A stretch of DNA of 64,000 nt from Elusimicrobiota bacterium (GCA_016194705.1 JACQAZ010000047.1:1-64000); one strand, 5' to 3'; positions 1 to 10,038 are shown, numbered from the stretch's first letter. A program made the numbers and translations. Notes: generated by a model not told the origin, from the sequence alone.

Positions 1-818
1 GGCGTCCGGGCGTCCACCTTCACGAGCCCCGCCTCCGGGTGCAGCGGATCGATGCCGACGCGCTGGATCTGTCGGATGTCCCGGTCGGGCTCGGGGCCGG
101 CGACCGCGTTCTGCACGGCGTTGAGAATTTTTTCGGCGCCCTGCGGGGGCTTGGAATCCTGGGGCCGAGCGGGGGCAAGGACAGGGGCGGGCTCCGTCTG
201 CGTTCGCGGCTCGAGAGGGGGCGCGGGGCGCCGGCTCAGGAAGATCGCGACGATCGTCACCAGCAGCGCCGCGGCCGCGCCGGCGACGAACTTTGCGTTG
301 ACCGTGAAGGCCTTGACCGGCTTGGGCGGCTCCTTCGGTTTGGGCAGAGTCTTGCCCCGCTTCTTGAAGCGCTCGGCGGCGTCGTTCTTGTCGGCGCCCT
401 CCGGCGGCTTGGCGGAAGGCAGCCGCCGGACTTCGGTCATCGGAGGCCCATCGTTCTCCCTGTCGCCTTTCTTCACGTCGGAGAGCACTGGGATCGAGAA
501 GCCTGATTTCTGGGGGACGTCGTCGTGCTTGGGGGGCGGGGGAGGAGCCACCTTCGAGAACTGCTTCAAGCCGGAACCGGGAGGCGGGGAGGGTTCCGGC
601 GACGGGTTCTCATCGTCCGGTCCGGGCTTCTTGGCTTCCTTGGCCGGCTTCGCCTCGGGCCTGATCTCCTTCGCGGGTTTTGCCGGAGCCTTCTCCTCGC
701 CCGCAGCCCCGTCGCCGGGCGGGACCCTTTGACGCAGCTCGAAATCCCAATGGCACGAGGGGCAGCGCGTGGCCGCCTCGTCGACTTCCGCCGCACAGCT
801 GGGACAACGGGATATCAT
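1..818 (-). CDS. zinc-ribbon (CxxC..CxxC) N-terminus plus single TM protein, 3' end beyond window
   Basis: Own minus-strand translation from ATG at 818: MISRCPSCAAEVDEAATRCPSCHWDFELRQ..., later hydrophobic segment FVAGAAAALLVTIVAIFL; open to window edge. Confidence 0.8.
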   Translation of the reverse strand, partial: MISRCPSCAAEVDEAATRCPSCHWDFELRQRVPPGDGAAGEEKAPAKPAKEIRPEAKPAKEAKKPGPDDENPSPEPSPPPGSGLKQFSKVAPPPPPKHDDVPQKSGFSIPVLSDVKKGDRENDGPPMTEVRRLPSAKPPEGADKNDAAERFKKRGKTLPKPKEPPKPVKAFTVNAKFVAGAAAALLVTIVAIFLSRRPAPPLEPRTQTEPAPVLAPARPQDSKPPQGAEKILNAVQNAVAGPEPDRDIRQIQRVGIDPLHPEAGLVKVDART

Positions 819-851
819 GGCTTCGCGTCTTCCGTGCTCAGCCTCATTTTA

Positions 852-2039
852 TCATTTCCTGCGCCTGCCCGCGGAGGGCCGCGCCCACGCCAGGCCCCAA
901 AACCACGCCAGCGCGAAGAGACATTGCGGCGGCGTCCAAAGCCGGACCATGAGCATGACGGCGCGAAAACCGTCGAGGACGATCGCGTCTCCCGCCGCGG
1001 GTTCTACGCCCCGGCGGACCGCGACCCGCACGGCTCCCGAGCCCGAGCGCAGGGCGTCGAGCGCGGCGCGCTCCCGCGCGCGGCGGTCCATGAGCCGCCA
1101 GGCTGGCACCGTGACGATATTCCACACGCACGCGCAGGAGCCGTAGCCGTGATTGTCGGTGGCGCCCGCCATGAACAGGCCCCGCCGGCGGCAGAGCTCC
1201 ACGGCCTCGCGGCGCTTGGCCGGCGGGAAGTCCATCGCCTTGGGCGACGAGGTCCAAATCTCGAGCCCGTCGGCCCCGGCTTGCGCGAGCCGCTCCAGAG
1301 GAGCTCCCCAGTAGTGCCGCCAATACTCGGGAAGGCTTAGGATGGTGAGCCCTCCCGTGTCCGCCTTCGCCCGCGAAAGGAAGGTCCGCACGCCCTCCTC
1401 GTCGTCGGTGTAGCGCCGGCGGTCGGCGAACGCCGAATTCCCAAGGACGACGACGTGAGCGTCGTGCAGGCTGACCTCCTCGCCGTTCGAGGCCCCGGGC
1501 TCGAAGACGTTGTGGTCGGTGATGAAGCTCGCGCCGAAGCCCGCGGCGTCGTGCCAAGCGGCGTTGCGCTCAGGAGTGAAGGACCGGCGGCCGTCCCAAG
1601 AAAGGCTCGTGTGCGAGTGGAAGTCGACCGGCATCGCGTCGGGATCCTCGGGCACCAGCCGCGGCGGCGCGTGCGGCCAGAGCACGGCCCAGGCGAAGTA
1701 GCCCGCCGCCAAGGGGATGTAGAGGGCGAAGGCGACGAGGATGTCGTGCCGATCGAACCAACCCTCGCCGCCGTGGCCGAGGATGAAGAAGCGGAACAGC
1801 CCGAACCCCGCAAGCACCAGGACCGTCAGCGCGATGTCCTGACGCGCGGAGTTGCAGGTGATGATGTCGGCGAACGAGGAGAAGGGAGTCAGCAGCAGGT
1901 GCGAGAGCGGAAACTCGAGCCGCCCCGGGAAGGCCTGCCCCGTCGCCGCGTCGATCAGAGCGGGAGTCGCAAAGAAGCGCGAGGCAACCACGACCGTCGA
2001 CGCCGCGGCCGCGAGTCCGGTGAGGCGGCTAGGTCGCAA
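852..2039 (-). CDS. membrane-anchored PHP-domain phosphoesterase-like protein
   Basis: ORF 395 aa; N-terminal TM helices then VDFHSHTSLSWDG...ITDHNVFEP...GATDNHGYG PHP-type motifs. Confidence 0.8.
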   Translation of the reverse strand: MRPSRLTGLAAAASTVVVASRFFATPALIDAATGQAFPGRLEFPLSHLLLTPFSSFADIITCNSARQDIALTVLVLAGFGLFRFFILGHGGEGWFDRHDILVAFALYIPLAAGYFAWAVLWPHAPPRLVPEDPDAMPVDFHSHTSLSWDGRRSFTPERNAAWHDAAGFGASFITDHNVFEPGASNGEEVSLHDAHVVVLGNSAFADRRRYTDDEEGVRTFLSRAKADTGGLTILSLPEYWRHYWGAPLERLAQAGADGLEIWTSSPKAMDFPPAKRREAVELCRRRGLFMAGATDNHGYGSCACVWNIVTVPAWRLMDRRARERAALDALRSGSGAVRVAVRRGVEPAAGDAIVLDGFRAVMLMVRLWTPPQCLFALAWFWGLAWARPSAGRRRK

Positions 2040-2925
2040 GCGAGGCGAGCCGTTCGTCGAACTTCTGGCGCTGGTTGGCGCCCTCCTCCTTGAGGAGGAA
2101 ATACTTGCTGGCCTTCTGCGAGAGGATGGTCAGGAATTTCGCAGGCACCCCCGCGCGGCGGTAGGCGGCCAGCTTGTGGTGGCCGTCGAGGACGAAGCCC
2201 GCGAAGAAGGAATGGAGGTTCTTGAACTGCCCCCTCTTGACGGTCTCCGGGATGGCCCTTTGATAGAAGCCCAAGAGCAGGATCCGGGGCCGGTCGCCGT
2301 TGGCGATCATCGACTGATAAAGCTTGACGTATTCTTCCTTGAGCGCCGCGCGCGGGACCAGCGGGATGATCATGTCGAACTGCTTCTCCATGATGTTGTT
2401 CTCGGGATGGCGGAAGATGCGCGGCCGCTGGCATTCGTAATGCTCCCACCCGGACAGCAGCCCCTCTTCCTTGGGGTCCTGGATATCCCAGAGCTCCATG
2501 AATTCCGTGTTGAAGAAATAAGAATTCTCGTCCTCGCTGTCGTAGGGGCCCGCGAGATGTATCGCGGACTCGAAGACCTCGTATTCGCCCTTCTCCATGA
2601 GCTCGAACATCGGGGAGAGCTCCTGGACCATGCTCTCGTCGACCGGCCGGGGCAGCTGGATGGTCTTGGGGAGGTTGGCGATCTTCTTTTGAGCCGAGAG
2701 GCGCGGCTCGTGAAGGCACTTGAACCAGAAATGGCAGGTGTCGCAGTCGTTGCCGATCTCGAACTTGCGCGAGCCGTTGATCTCCAGGAAGACGGAGTTG
2801 GCCTCGCCGTGCTTCTTCTCGATGCCGACCTTGAAGAAGCCCTTCCCCGCGCCCAGCTTGACCTTCATGAGGCCGTCGGCGAGTTTCGAGACGTCCAGCT
2901 TCGAGGCGGTGGTTTCTGATTTCAT
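2029..2925 (-). CDS. hypothetical protein with ParB/DUF1015-like DGHHKL motif and Cys cluster
   Basis: 298 aa; GFVLDGHHKLAAYRRAGVPAKFL; CDTCHFWFKC; SD caggag before ATG; promoter upstream. Confidence 0.7.
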   Translation of the reverse strand: MKSETTASKLDVSKLADGLMKVKLGAGKGFFKVGIEKKHGEANSVFLEINGSRKFEIGNDCDTCHFWFKCLHEPRLSAQKKIANLPKTIQLPRPVDESMVQELSPMFELMEKGEYEVFESAIHLAGPYDSEDENSYFFNTEFMELWDIQDPKEEGLLSGWEHYECQRPRIFRHPENNIMEKQFDMIIPLVPRAALKEEYVKLYQSMIANGDRPRILLLGFYQRAIPETVKRGQFKNLHSFFAGFVLDGHHKLAAYRRAGVPAKFLTILSQKASKYFLLKEEGANQRQKFDERLASLAT

Positions 2926-2994
2926 GGGTCTCCTGTTCGATCCATTTTATCGTTTTAACCGCACCGTCGCAAGGCTGCTGCGTCTTGCCTCTAG

Positions 2995-3023
2995 AGGATA
3001 CCGGGTATTTCCAATCCTGTCAA
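2995..3023 (-). promoter_or_regulatory. sigma70-type promoter for the 2029..2925 gene
   Basis: Minus strand TTGACA (3018-3023) - 17 nt - TATCCT (2995-3000). Confidence 0.6.
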
Positions 3024-3079
3024 GGTCGGGCCATTCCCTATAACAAATCCGCAATAGGAAAGGCTTACACTCTGCGCGA

Positions 3080-5683
3080 ATGCCCGACTGGGACGAGGAA
3101 GCCCTCAAGGAGATCAACAGCCTCGACGCGGCGCGCCTGGCCATCCGCGGCGCGCTCTCGACCATCCGCGGCCTCCAGGAGCAGAGCGCCAACCTCAAGG
3201 CCGAGGTCCAGGACGAGGCGTCGCGGCGCAAGCTCGTCGAATCCCGGATGGCCGACCTCAACGCCCAGCTCGAGCGTTGGCGCGAGCAGGGCAAAGCCTG
3301 GGAAGAGTCCGAGAAGCGCCGCGCCTGCGACGAGGAGCGCCAAAAGGTCGCGCTGAGGATATCGGTACGCGCGGAGGAGCGCGCGCAGATCCAGGAGAAC
3401 CAGCGCCAGCTCGAGGACCACCTCTCCCGGCTGCAGGCGGAGCTGCAGCTCATCGCCGCGGGGCAGCGCGAGAAGGAAGCGGGATGGGAGCAGATCAAGA
3501 AGAAGCTCGAAGCCCGCGAGATCGAGCTCGTGCAGGCCGAACGCGAGAAGGCCGAGCTCTCGTCGCGCTACCGGCGCGACGTCGACATGATCCAGTCGCT
3601 GCGCGAGGCCCGCGACCGCGAGATCGCCGCCTCCATCAAGAGCCGCGAGCTCGAAGTCGCCGACCGCGACCGCGAGATCGCCGCCCTTCGCCGCGAGACC
3701 GAGGAGCAGAAGCAGAACCTGGCCGCGACGGCCAAGGACCTCGACCTCAAGCTTTCGGAGCGCGAGGAGAAATACATACGCGAGTACCGGCTCAAGGAGC
3801 AGGCCCTGCAGGAGCGCTACGCCAAGCGCGAGATGGAGCTGCAGTCTGTCTGGTCCGAGGTCGAGAACGGCCTTTGGAAGCGCGCCAAGGAGGCGAGAGA
3901 CAACCTCGACAAGGCCGCGGCCTCGCAGTTCGAGGAGCGGGCCAGGGCCCTGGCCGACCGGTCTCACGAGATCGATGAGAGCCTCAAGCGCCGCCGTCTC
4001 GAGCTCGATGGGGATTTCCAGCGGCGCTGCGCCGAGGCCGAGGCGCGCTACGCCGAGGCCGAGCGAACGCTATCGCAGGGCTGGATCGAGAAGGAGCAGC
4101 GCTTCCTGAAGAAGTACGGCGAGGAAGTCGCCGCCGAGACGGCCCGGCTGCAGACCCTCTGGCACGACAAACTCAAGGCGGCCGACGACGCGCGCGCCCA
4201 AGCCGCGCTCGAGGAGCAGAAGAGGCGAGAGGACTTCGAGAGCGAACACCGGCGGCTCAAAGAGAACCTCCTCGAGGAGGCCGCGCGCAAGGACGCCGAA
4301 CGCATCCGGCAGCAGGACGATCTGATCGCGCGCAAGACCGCCGAGCTCGAGTTTTCCTCGCAAGAGCGCGAGACGGCGCGCCGCGACGCCTTCGCCGAGG
4401 AGAAACGCCTGGCGGTCGATGAGCTCAACCGCCGCCGCATCGAGGTCATCGACGATAACGCCAGGTCTCTGGAGTCGGCCAAGCAGTCCGTCGACAAGCA
4501 GTACGAGGAGCGGGTGCGCGCCCTCGAGGCCTCCTTCGGGGCGAAGGTGGCCGAGGGCGAGCGCGCTCAAAAAGCGGCCGAGGAGCAGTTCCTCGATTTC
4601 AAGGCCGGGCTCATGGCCGACCACGCACTCAAGGAAAAAAACCTCGACTCGCGCTGGGCCGCGCGCGAGGCGGAGCTCGTGAGCCGCCACCAGACCCAGC
4701 TCGAGGCCCAGCGCCGCGATTTCGAGACCGCACTGGGCAAGACCCAAGAGGAGGCCGCCCAGGCCGGGGGGCGAGCCGAGGCGGCGCTGCTTTCGCGCCG
4801 CAACGCGCTCGAGGACCATTACGACAAGCTCGACCGGCAGCTTCGGCAGGAGTGGGCGCGGCGCGAGGACGAGCAGCGGCGGCGCCACGAGCTCCAGCTC
4901 GCTGCTCTGCGCGACGAACATGTAAAGGAACTCCAGGTGGCTGCGGAAAACGCAGCCGGCGAGCTCGCGCGCGGGCGCGCCGAGCTCTCGGCCCAGCTCG
5001 CGCAGGCGCGCAAGGAAAACGAGGCCTCCGGGGTCCGACGCCGAGACCTCGAGGAGCAGCTCGCCCAGGCTTCGTCCCGCGCCGACAGGGCCCTCGACGA
5101 GCTCCAGAGCAAGGCGAGAGCCTGGCAGGCGGACCGCGTCTCGCTCGAGCGACAGTACGACGAGCGCGAGGCTGTGCGCGAGCGGAAACATCAGGAAATG
5201 GAGCAAGCCCTGCGCTCCCTCTGGACCCAGAAAGAGGCCGAGGCCGTGGAGTCCCGGCTGCGCTCGCTCGAAGAGCAGCACAGGCATTACTCCGAACAGA
5301 CGGCCAAGGGCGAGGAAGCCCAGCGACGGGCGGTCGAGGACTGGCGGCTGCACCAGACCCTCGAGATGGAAAAGCAGAAAGCCGCGTGGCTGGCGGCGCG
5401 CGAGAAGGAGCTCGGCGAGAGGCGGCGCGCGCTCGAGTCCGACTACGAGCAGAAGGTTCAGATCATGGGCGCGGAACTGCGCAAACGCGAGGCCGAGCTT
5501 CAGAAGCAATGCGACGAGGTCAAGGCCGAGGTCCGGCTCGAGATGGACCAGATCCTGCGCGAGCGCGAGAAGGCCTTCAGCGCGCGCTACGCCGCCCTCG
5601 AGCGCGAGCTCTCCGCGCGCTGGGCCGAGCAGGCCCGCGCGCAGAAGCCTTCGACCGACGGCCCGCCCCAGCCGGCTCCTTGA
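3080..5683 (+). CDS. large coiled-coil protein (867 aa)
   Basis: Long Glu/Arg/Ala/Gln heptad-rich ORF; start preceded by TACACT 8 nt upstream. Confidence 0.85.
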   Translation: MPDWDEEALKEINSLDAARLAIRGALSTIRGLQEQSANLKAEVQDEASRRKLVESRMADLNAQLERWREQGKAWEESEKRRACDEERQKVALRISVRAEERAQIQENQRQLEDHLSRLQAELQLIAAGQREKEAGWEQIKKKLEAREIELVQAEREKAELSSRYRRDVDMIQSLREARDREIAASIKSRELEVADRDREIAALRRETEEQKQNLAATAKDLDLKLSEREEKYIREYRLKEQALQERYAKREMELQSVWSEVENGLWKRAKEARDNLDKAAASQFEERARALADRSHEIDESLKRRRLELDGDFQRRCAEAEARYAEAERTLSQGWIEKEQRFLKKYGEEVAAETARLQTLWHDKLKAADDARAQAALEEQKRREDFESEHRRLKENLLEEAARKDAERIRQQDDLIARKTAELEFSSQERETARRDAFAEEKRLAVDELNRRRIEVIDDNARSLESAKQSVDKQYEERVRALEASFGAKVAEGERAQKAAEEQFLDFKAGLMADHALKEKNLDSRWAAREAELVSRHQTQLEAQRRDFETALGKTQEEAAQAGGRAEAALLSRRNALEDHYDKLDRQLRQEWARREDEQRRRHELQLAALRDEHVKELQVAAENAAGELARGRAELSAQLAQARKENEASGVRRRDLEEQLAQASSRADRALDELQSKARAWQADRVSLERQYDEREAVRERKHQEMEQALRSLWTQKEAEAVESRLRSLEEQHRHYSEQTAKGEEAQRRAVEDWRLHQTLEMEKQKAAWLAAREKELGERRRALESDYEQKVQIMGAELRKREAELQKQCDEVKAEVRLEMDQILREREKAFSARYAALERELSARWAEQARAQKPSTDGPPQPAP

Positions 5684-5689
5684 GCCGTC

Positions 5690-5718
5690 TTGACTTATCG
5701 GGGCGTTCCTGAGATAAT
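5690..5718 (+). promoter_or_regulatory. promoter upstream of YtxH-like gene
   Basis: TTGACT (5690-5695) - 17 nt - GATAAT (5713-5718). Confidence 0.55.
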
Positions 5719-5771
5719 AGCTTGTCGGCACGCCGACGGAACCATATTTCAAGAGACGCAACGGGGGATTC

Positions 5772-6065
5772 ATGGCCAGCGATGAGAGGGGAGTAAGGGG
5801 AGTTCTTTTGTTCGTGGCGGGAGCGGCGGTCGGAGCGGCGCTGGGCGTGCTTTTCGCGCCCAAGTCGGGCAAGCAGACGCGCGAGCAGATCGCCGATTGG
5901 CTCAAGGAGCGGCGTGAGAAGGGCACGGACCTTCTCGCGAAGATCAAGGAGCCCGTGACCGAGAAGAAGGAGCAGATCGTCGCCGCCGCGCGGGCCGCGA
6001 AGGAGGCCTTCAAAGAGGCCGGCTCCAAGCACAACGGCCACGAGAAGGAAGCCCTCAGGAGCTGA
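5772..6065 (+). CDS. YtxH-domain small membrane protein
   Basis: 97 aa; GVLLFVAGAAVGAALGVLFAPKSGKQTREQI. Confidence 0.85.
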   Translation: MASDERGVRGVLLFVAGAAVGAALGVLFAPKSGKQTREQIADWLKERREKGTDLLAKIKEPVTEKKEQIVAAARAAKEAFKEAGSKHNGHEKEALRS

Positions 6066-6090
6066 GGCTTCAAGCAGGCTAATAAAAGGA

Positions 6091-6117
6091 AGACCCGCCC
6101 GAGAGGGCGGGTCTTCT
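6091..6117. terminator. Rho-independent hairpin between convergent genes
   Basis: aaaaggaagacCCGCCCgagaGGGCGGgtcttctt stem with A/T-rich flanks on both strands. Confidence 0.85.
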
Positions 6118-6941
6118 TATTTCTTGGCCGCCCGGCGGACCGCGCCGGCCTTCTCGATGACGCGCAGCGCGCCCTTGCCCAGGCTCTCGCCGCCGTCGAC
6201 GACGAGGACCTCGCCCGTCACGTAGGACGCCAGGGGGGAGGCCAAGTACAGAACGGCGTTGGCGACGTCGAGCTCCGTGCCGAACTTCCGGCCGGGGACC
6301 TCGGACAGAAGCTCCTCGCGGATCCATTCCTCGGGCCAAAGGCGTTCGCGCGACTGCGGCGTGTCTATGAAGCCCGGGGCGATCGCATTCACGCGCACTC
6401 CGCGCGCGGCCCATTCGACCCCCAAGGTGCGCGTCAGGGCGACGACGCCGGCCTTGGCGCTGGCCGAGGGAAGCAGACCGGGGGCCCCGCGCCAAGCGTA
6501 GGCGGTCACCATGTTGATCACCGAGCCCCCGCCCTGCTTGAGCATCCTCTTTCCCGCCTCGAGCGTGCAGTGGAAGGTCCCGTGGAGCACGATGTCGATG
6601 ACCTTGCGCCAGCGCACGGAAGTCAGCGTCTCGCTGGGCCTGATGAAGTTGGCCGCCGCGTTGTTGACCATCAAATCGACGCGGCCGAATTCCTGGTCGA
6701 CGCGCTCGAAGAGCGCCTTGACCTGGTCGAATGAAGCGATGTCGGTCGCCACGGCCAGCGCCTTGCGCCCGAGCCCCTCGATCTCCTTGGCGGCGTCCGA
6801 GAGGCGATCGAGCTGGCGCGCGGCCAAGACGACGTGGGCTCCGTGGCGGGCGAGCTCGAGCGCTACGACCTTGCCGATGCCCGTGCCGCCGCCGGTGACG
6901 ACGGCGACCTTGTCCTTGAGCAGGTCCTTGGAATACATCAC
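6117..6941 (-). CDS. SDR family oxidoreductase
   Basis: 274 aa; VTGGGTGIGKVVALELA, VNNAAANF; SDR fold motifs. Confidence 0.9.
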   Translation of the reverse strand: MMYSKDLLKDKVAVVTGGGTGIGKVVALELARHGAHVVLAARQLDRLSDAAKEIEGLGRKALAVATDIASFDQVKALFERVDQEFGRVDLMVNNAAANFIRPSETLTSVRWRKVIDIVLHGTFHCTLEAGKRMLKQGGGSVINMVTAYAWRGAPGLLPSASAKAGVVALTRTLGVEWAARGVRVNAIAPGFIDTPQSRERLWPEEWIREELLSEVPGRKFGTELDVANAVLYLASPLASYVTGEVLVVDGGESLGKGALRVIEKAGAVRRAAKK

Positions 6942-7726
6942 TCCTCCCCGGCCTCGACGCCGGCGAAGCGCGGCCGGCGCTTCTCGCGCATCGCGTGGAT
7001 GCCTTCCTGGGCCTCGGGACCGCCGAGCAGCCGCTTAAACTCTTCCATCGTCTCGCGCCACAAGGCCTCTTGCTCGGCGGCCCCGCCTCGAGAGAGGGCG
7101 CCCTTGACCGCGGCGTAGGCGTCGTGAGGCAGCTTGCAGAGCTGGCGCGCTTCCTTCATGGCCTCGTCGGCGAGAGCGTCGGCGGGGACCAGCCGGTCGA
7201 CGAAGTCCCCGCTGAGCGCCTCGTCGGCGCGCAGGGTGCGTCCGCGCAGGACCATCTCCTTGACCAAGACGGGAGACGACGCGATATCGCGCAGCCGCGC
7301 GATGAGCTCCGCGCCGGGAGAGAGCCCGAGGCGGATTTCCGAGAGGGCGATGCGTCCGGTCGCTTCCGTCAGGAGGCGGAAATCGCAGCCCATCGCCAGC
7401 ACCCAGCCGCCGAGGATCGCCGATCCCCCGATGGCGGCGAGCGCCGGCTTGGGCAGGCCCCGCAGCCCGTGATAGACCCCGAAGAGCGCGCCGAAGAGCT
7501 CGCCGCGCCGATCGGGCGGCATCGAGAGCAGCTCCTCGAGATCGAGACCGGTCGAGAAATAGCGCGGATAGGCCGAGGCCAGCACGAGACAGCGCACCTC
7601 GGGGTCTCGCGCCGCCGAATCGATCTCGCCCCGCAGCGTCTGCAGCAGACTCATGTTGAGAACGTTGGCCGGGGGATTGGCCAGGCGCAGCACCCGCACG
7701 TGTGCGTCTTGTTCCTTGATCACCAT
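6938..7726 (-). CDS. enoyl-CoA hydratase/isomerase family protein
   Basis: 262 aa crotonase-like: PPANVLNMSLL, LASAYPRYFSTGLDLEEL, AAIGGSAILGGWVLAMGCDFRL; 4-nt overlap with SDR gene. Confidence 0.9.
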   Translation of the reverse strand: MVIKEQDAHVRVLRLANPPANVLNMSLLQTLRGEIDSAARDPEVRCLVLASAYPRYFSTGLDLEELLSMPPDRRGELFGALFGVYHGLRGLPKPALAAIGGSAILGGWVLAMGCDFRLLTEATGRIALSEIRLGLSPGAELIARLRDIASSPVLVKEMVLRGRTLRADEALSGDFVDRLVPADALADEAMKEARQLCKLPHDAYAAVKGALSRGGAAEQEALWRETMEEFKRLLGGPEAQEGIHAMREKRRPRFAGVEAGEE

Positions 7727-7727
7727 G

Positions 7728-8537
7728 TCATTGGGCTCCTGGGGCGCGCTTGGCGACCTTGAAGGACCGCAGCAGTCTCTTGTAGACGGGCTCGAAGGTC
7801 TTGAAGAGGTCGTCAGGGGCGCCGTAGCTCAGAGTGAAGTAATCGTCGTCCCCGACGAGGACGTAGGCCGTGCGGCTGGCGTCGGCCAGGGCGGTGAACC
7901 GCGCGGGAAAGGAGCCCACCCGGCCCTTGGCCGTCTCCGCTGAGTTTTGATATTCCTTCTCGCGGGCGATGGCGGACTCGACGTCCTCGAAATCCGCCTG
8001 GGCCCTGGTGATCCGCGAGAGGACCATGGTCACCTGCCTGCCCTGACGCCCCGTGTCGAACTCGATGTAGATCGTGGGCACCTCGTCGCTCCAGCCGTTG
8101 ACCAGGTGCCAGTCCCTGGGATACTCGAACTGCATGTGGCCCTTGACCGTGTAGCGCAGATAGTCCGACGGCGCGACGAAGGACGACGGCGGCGCTGCGG
8201 CTTGCGTCTTCGCGCCGGGGGTCTTCGGGGCGCCGAGGACGGGAGCCAGCATCGGATCGGCGGAGTCGGGAGGCTTGGCCGGCGCGCAGCGATAGCGCGA
8301 TGTCTCGCCGGGCGTCGCGACCGCCTCGAAGCCCTTGGGGCAGCGCAGCTTCATCTTGTAGTTCGGCTTGAGCTCGATGAAAGGCGGCTGGATGCCGCGC
8401 GGCTTGCAGTGGAAGGGCTCCACCCCCGTCGTGGTGGGGACGCGCTCGTAGCCCGCGGGGCAATCCTCCGGGGACTTGTTCGGCTGGGCCCATGCTACCG
8501 CGGCCAGTGCCGCCAGCAGCCCGCAGCTTGGACTCAC
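7728..8537 (-). CDS. secreted hypothetical protein
   Basis: GTG start at 8537 (VSPSCGLLAALAAVAWAQPNKSPEDCPAGYERV), GTGA overlap with upstream stop; the longer listed ORF start is unlikely. Confidence 0.75.
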   Translation of the reverse strand: MSPSCGLLAALAAVAWAQPNKSPEDCPAGYERVPTTTGVEPFHCKPRGIQPPFIELKPNYKMKLRCPKGFEAVATPGETSRYRCAPAKPPDSADPMLAPVLGAPKTPGAKTQAAAPPSSFVAPSDYLRYTVKGHMQFEYPRDWHLVNGWSDEVPTIYIEFDTGRQGRQVTMVLSRITRAQADFEDVESAIAREKEYQNSAETAKGRVGSFPARFTALADASRTAYVLVGDDDYFTLSYGAPDDLFKTFEPVYKRLLRSFKVAKRAPGAQ

Positions 8538-8977
8538 GCCTGCCTCAGGCGCGCGAGATTGCGCAGATGCTCGCCCAAAGCCGGATTGTTCTTGAGCAGG
8601 TACTGCAGGTCCTCGAAGGCGAGCCGGTAGACCTGGCAGTCCTCCGCCGCGACGACCGTCGCGGTGCGCGCGCCGTCCTTGAGGAGCGCGATCTCGCCCA
8701 GCAGCTCGCCGGGGCCCAAGGTCGCCAGCGAGGCGGCGGCGCTGCCGAAGGACTGCTGGACCCGCACGCTGCCGCGGCACACGACGAACAGGTCGCGGCC
8801 TTCCTCACCTTGCTCCATGACCGCGGACTCGCGGGGATAGCCGTAGAGGCCGCTGCGGGGGAAGAGCTTCTGCAGGTGCTCGGCCGAGAACTCCGGGAAA
8901 AAGCCTTCGAGCTTGAGCGCTCCGGAGACCGCGGCGGCGGCGGCGTCGCCGGCGGGGAGCTTGGGGGACGGTTCCAC
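8534..8977 (-). CDS. cyclic nucleotide-binding (Crp/cNMP) domain protein
   Basis: 147 aa; GEEGRDLFVVCRGSVRVQ...LGPGELLGEIALLKDGARTATVVA. Confidence 0.88.
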   Translation of the reverse strand: MEPSPKLPAGDAAAAAVSGALKLEGFFPEFSAEHLQKLFPRSGLYGYPRESAVMEQGEEGRDLFVVCRGSVRVQQSFGSAAASLATLGPGELLGEIALLKDGARTATVVAAEDCQVYRLAFEDLQYLLKNNPALGEHLRNLARLRQA

Positions 8978-10038
8978 TATTTGCCGAGCAGGTCCGGGTT
9001 GCGCATGTGCTCGACGGCCACCTCCCGGGTGATGAGCTTCTTCTGAAAGAGGTTCTTGATCGAGGAGTCCCGGGAGATCATCCCGACCGACAGGCCGGAC
9101 TGGATCGCGTCGTTGATGGCGTCGAGCTTGTTCTCGCGTATGAGTTGCCGTACGGCGGTGTTTGCAATCAATATCTCGACCGCCACGACGAGGCCCTTCC
9201 CGTCGGCCCGCGGCAGAAGATCCTGCGAGATGACGGCCTCGAGCGTCATCGCCAGCTGTTCGCGCAGGCTTTCCTGATCCGGCTGCGAGACCGCCGTCAC
9301 GATGCGCTGGGCGGTCTTGGAGGCGTCGCGCGTGTGAAGCGTCGTGAGGACGAGGTGGCCGGTCTCGGCGGCGAGCAAGGCGGCCTTGATCGAGGGGCCG
9401 TCGCGCATCTCGCCGATGCAGAGGATGTCCGGGTCTTGGCGCAGGGCGTCGAGGGTCCCCGAGTCGAAGGTCGGGGTATCGACGCCGACCTCGCGCTGGA
9501 CGAAGACCGACCGGCAGGGCTTGAAGATGGTCTCGATGGGGTCCTCGATGGTGATGACCTTCCCGGGCCTGCCGGTCTGGTTGATGTACTCGATCATGGC
9601 GGCCATCGTCGTGCTCTTGCCGCTGCCGGTCGCTCCCGTCACGAAAATGACGCCCGAGCGGCGGTTGGCCAAAGTCCCCACCACCGGCGGCAGCCCCAAC
9701 GCCGAGAGAGGATAGGTCTTCGTCGGTATCACGCGGATCGTGGCACCCAGTGTTCCCAGGGCCTGATAGAGCGCGAAGCGAAACCGGCCCACGTCGTTGA
9801 GCGTATGGGAGAAGTTCAGCCGCATGTCCTTCTTGAGAAGGTCCCTGCCGTAGTCGTTCATGTACGGCTCGAGCAGCTGCTTGATGCCGTCGGAGGCCAG
9901 CGCCGAATAGGGCAGGGCCCCGATCTCGCCCGAGATGCGGGCGATGGGAGGGATGCCGTGAATGAGGTGCAGGTCGGAGCCACCGCGCGCGACGACGTCC
10001 TGAAGCAGCGTGGTCAAGTCGTATTCCGGAGATGCCAT
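8977..10038 (-). CDS. pilT: type IV pilus twitching motility ATPase PilT/PilU
   Basis: GATGSGKSTT Walker A, ITIEDPIE, TLHTRDASKT, TAVRQLIRE; start taken as ATG 10038 (MASPEYDL) because a promoter abuts it. Confidence 0.92.
   Translation of the reverse strand: MASPEYDLTTLLQDVVARGGSDLHLIHGIPPIARISGEIGALPYSALASDGIKQLLEPYMNDYGRDLLKKDMRLNFSHTLNDVGRFRFALYQALGTLGATIRVIPTKTYPLSALGLPPVVGTLANRRSGVIFVTGATGSGKSTTMAAMIEYINQTGRPGKVITIEDPIETIFKPCRSVFVQREVGVDTPTFDSGTLDALRQDPDILCIGEMRDGPSIKAALLAAETGHLVLTTLHTRDASKTAQRIVTAVSQPDQESLREQLAMTLEAVISQDLLPRADGKGLVVAVEILIANTAVRQLIRENKLDAINDAIQSGLSVGMISRDSSIKNLFQKKLITREVAVEHMRNPDLLGK

Noticed and set aside
4070-6073. 667-aa minus-strand ORF opposite the coiled-coil gene
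   Set aside because: Antisense shadow of GC3-biased coding; Leu-rich low-information translation, spans the real YtxH gene
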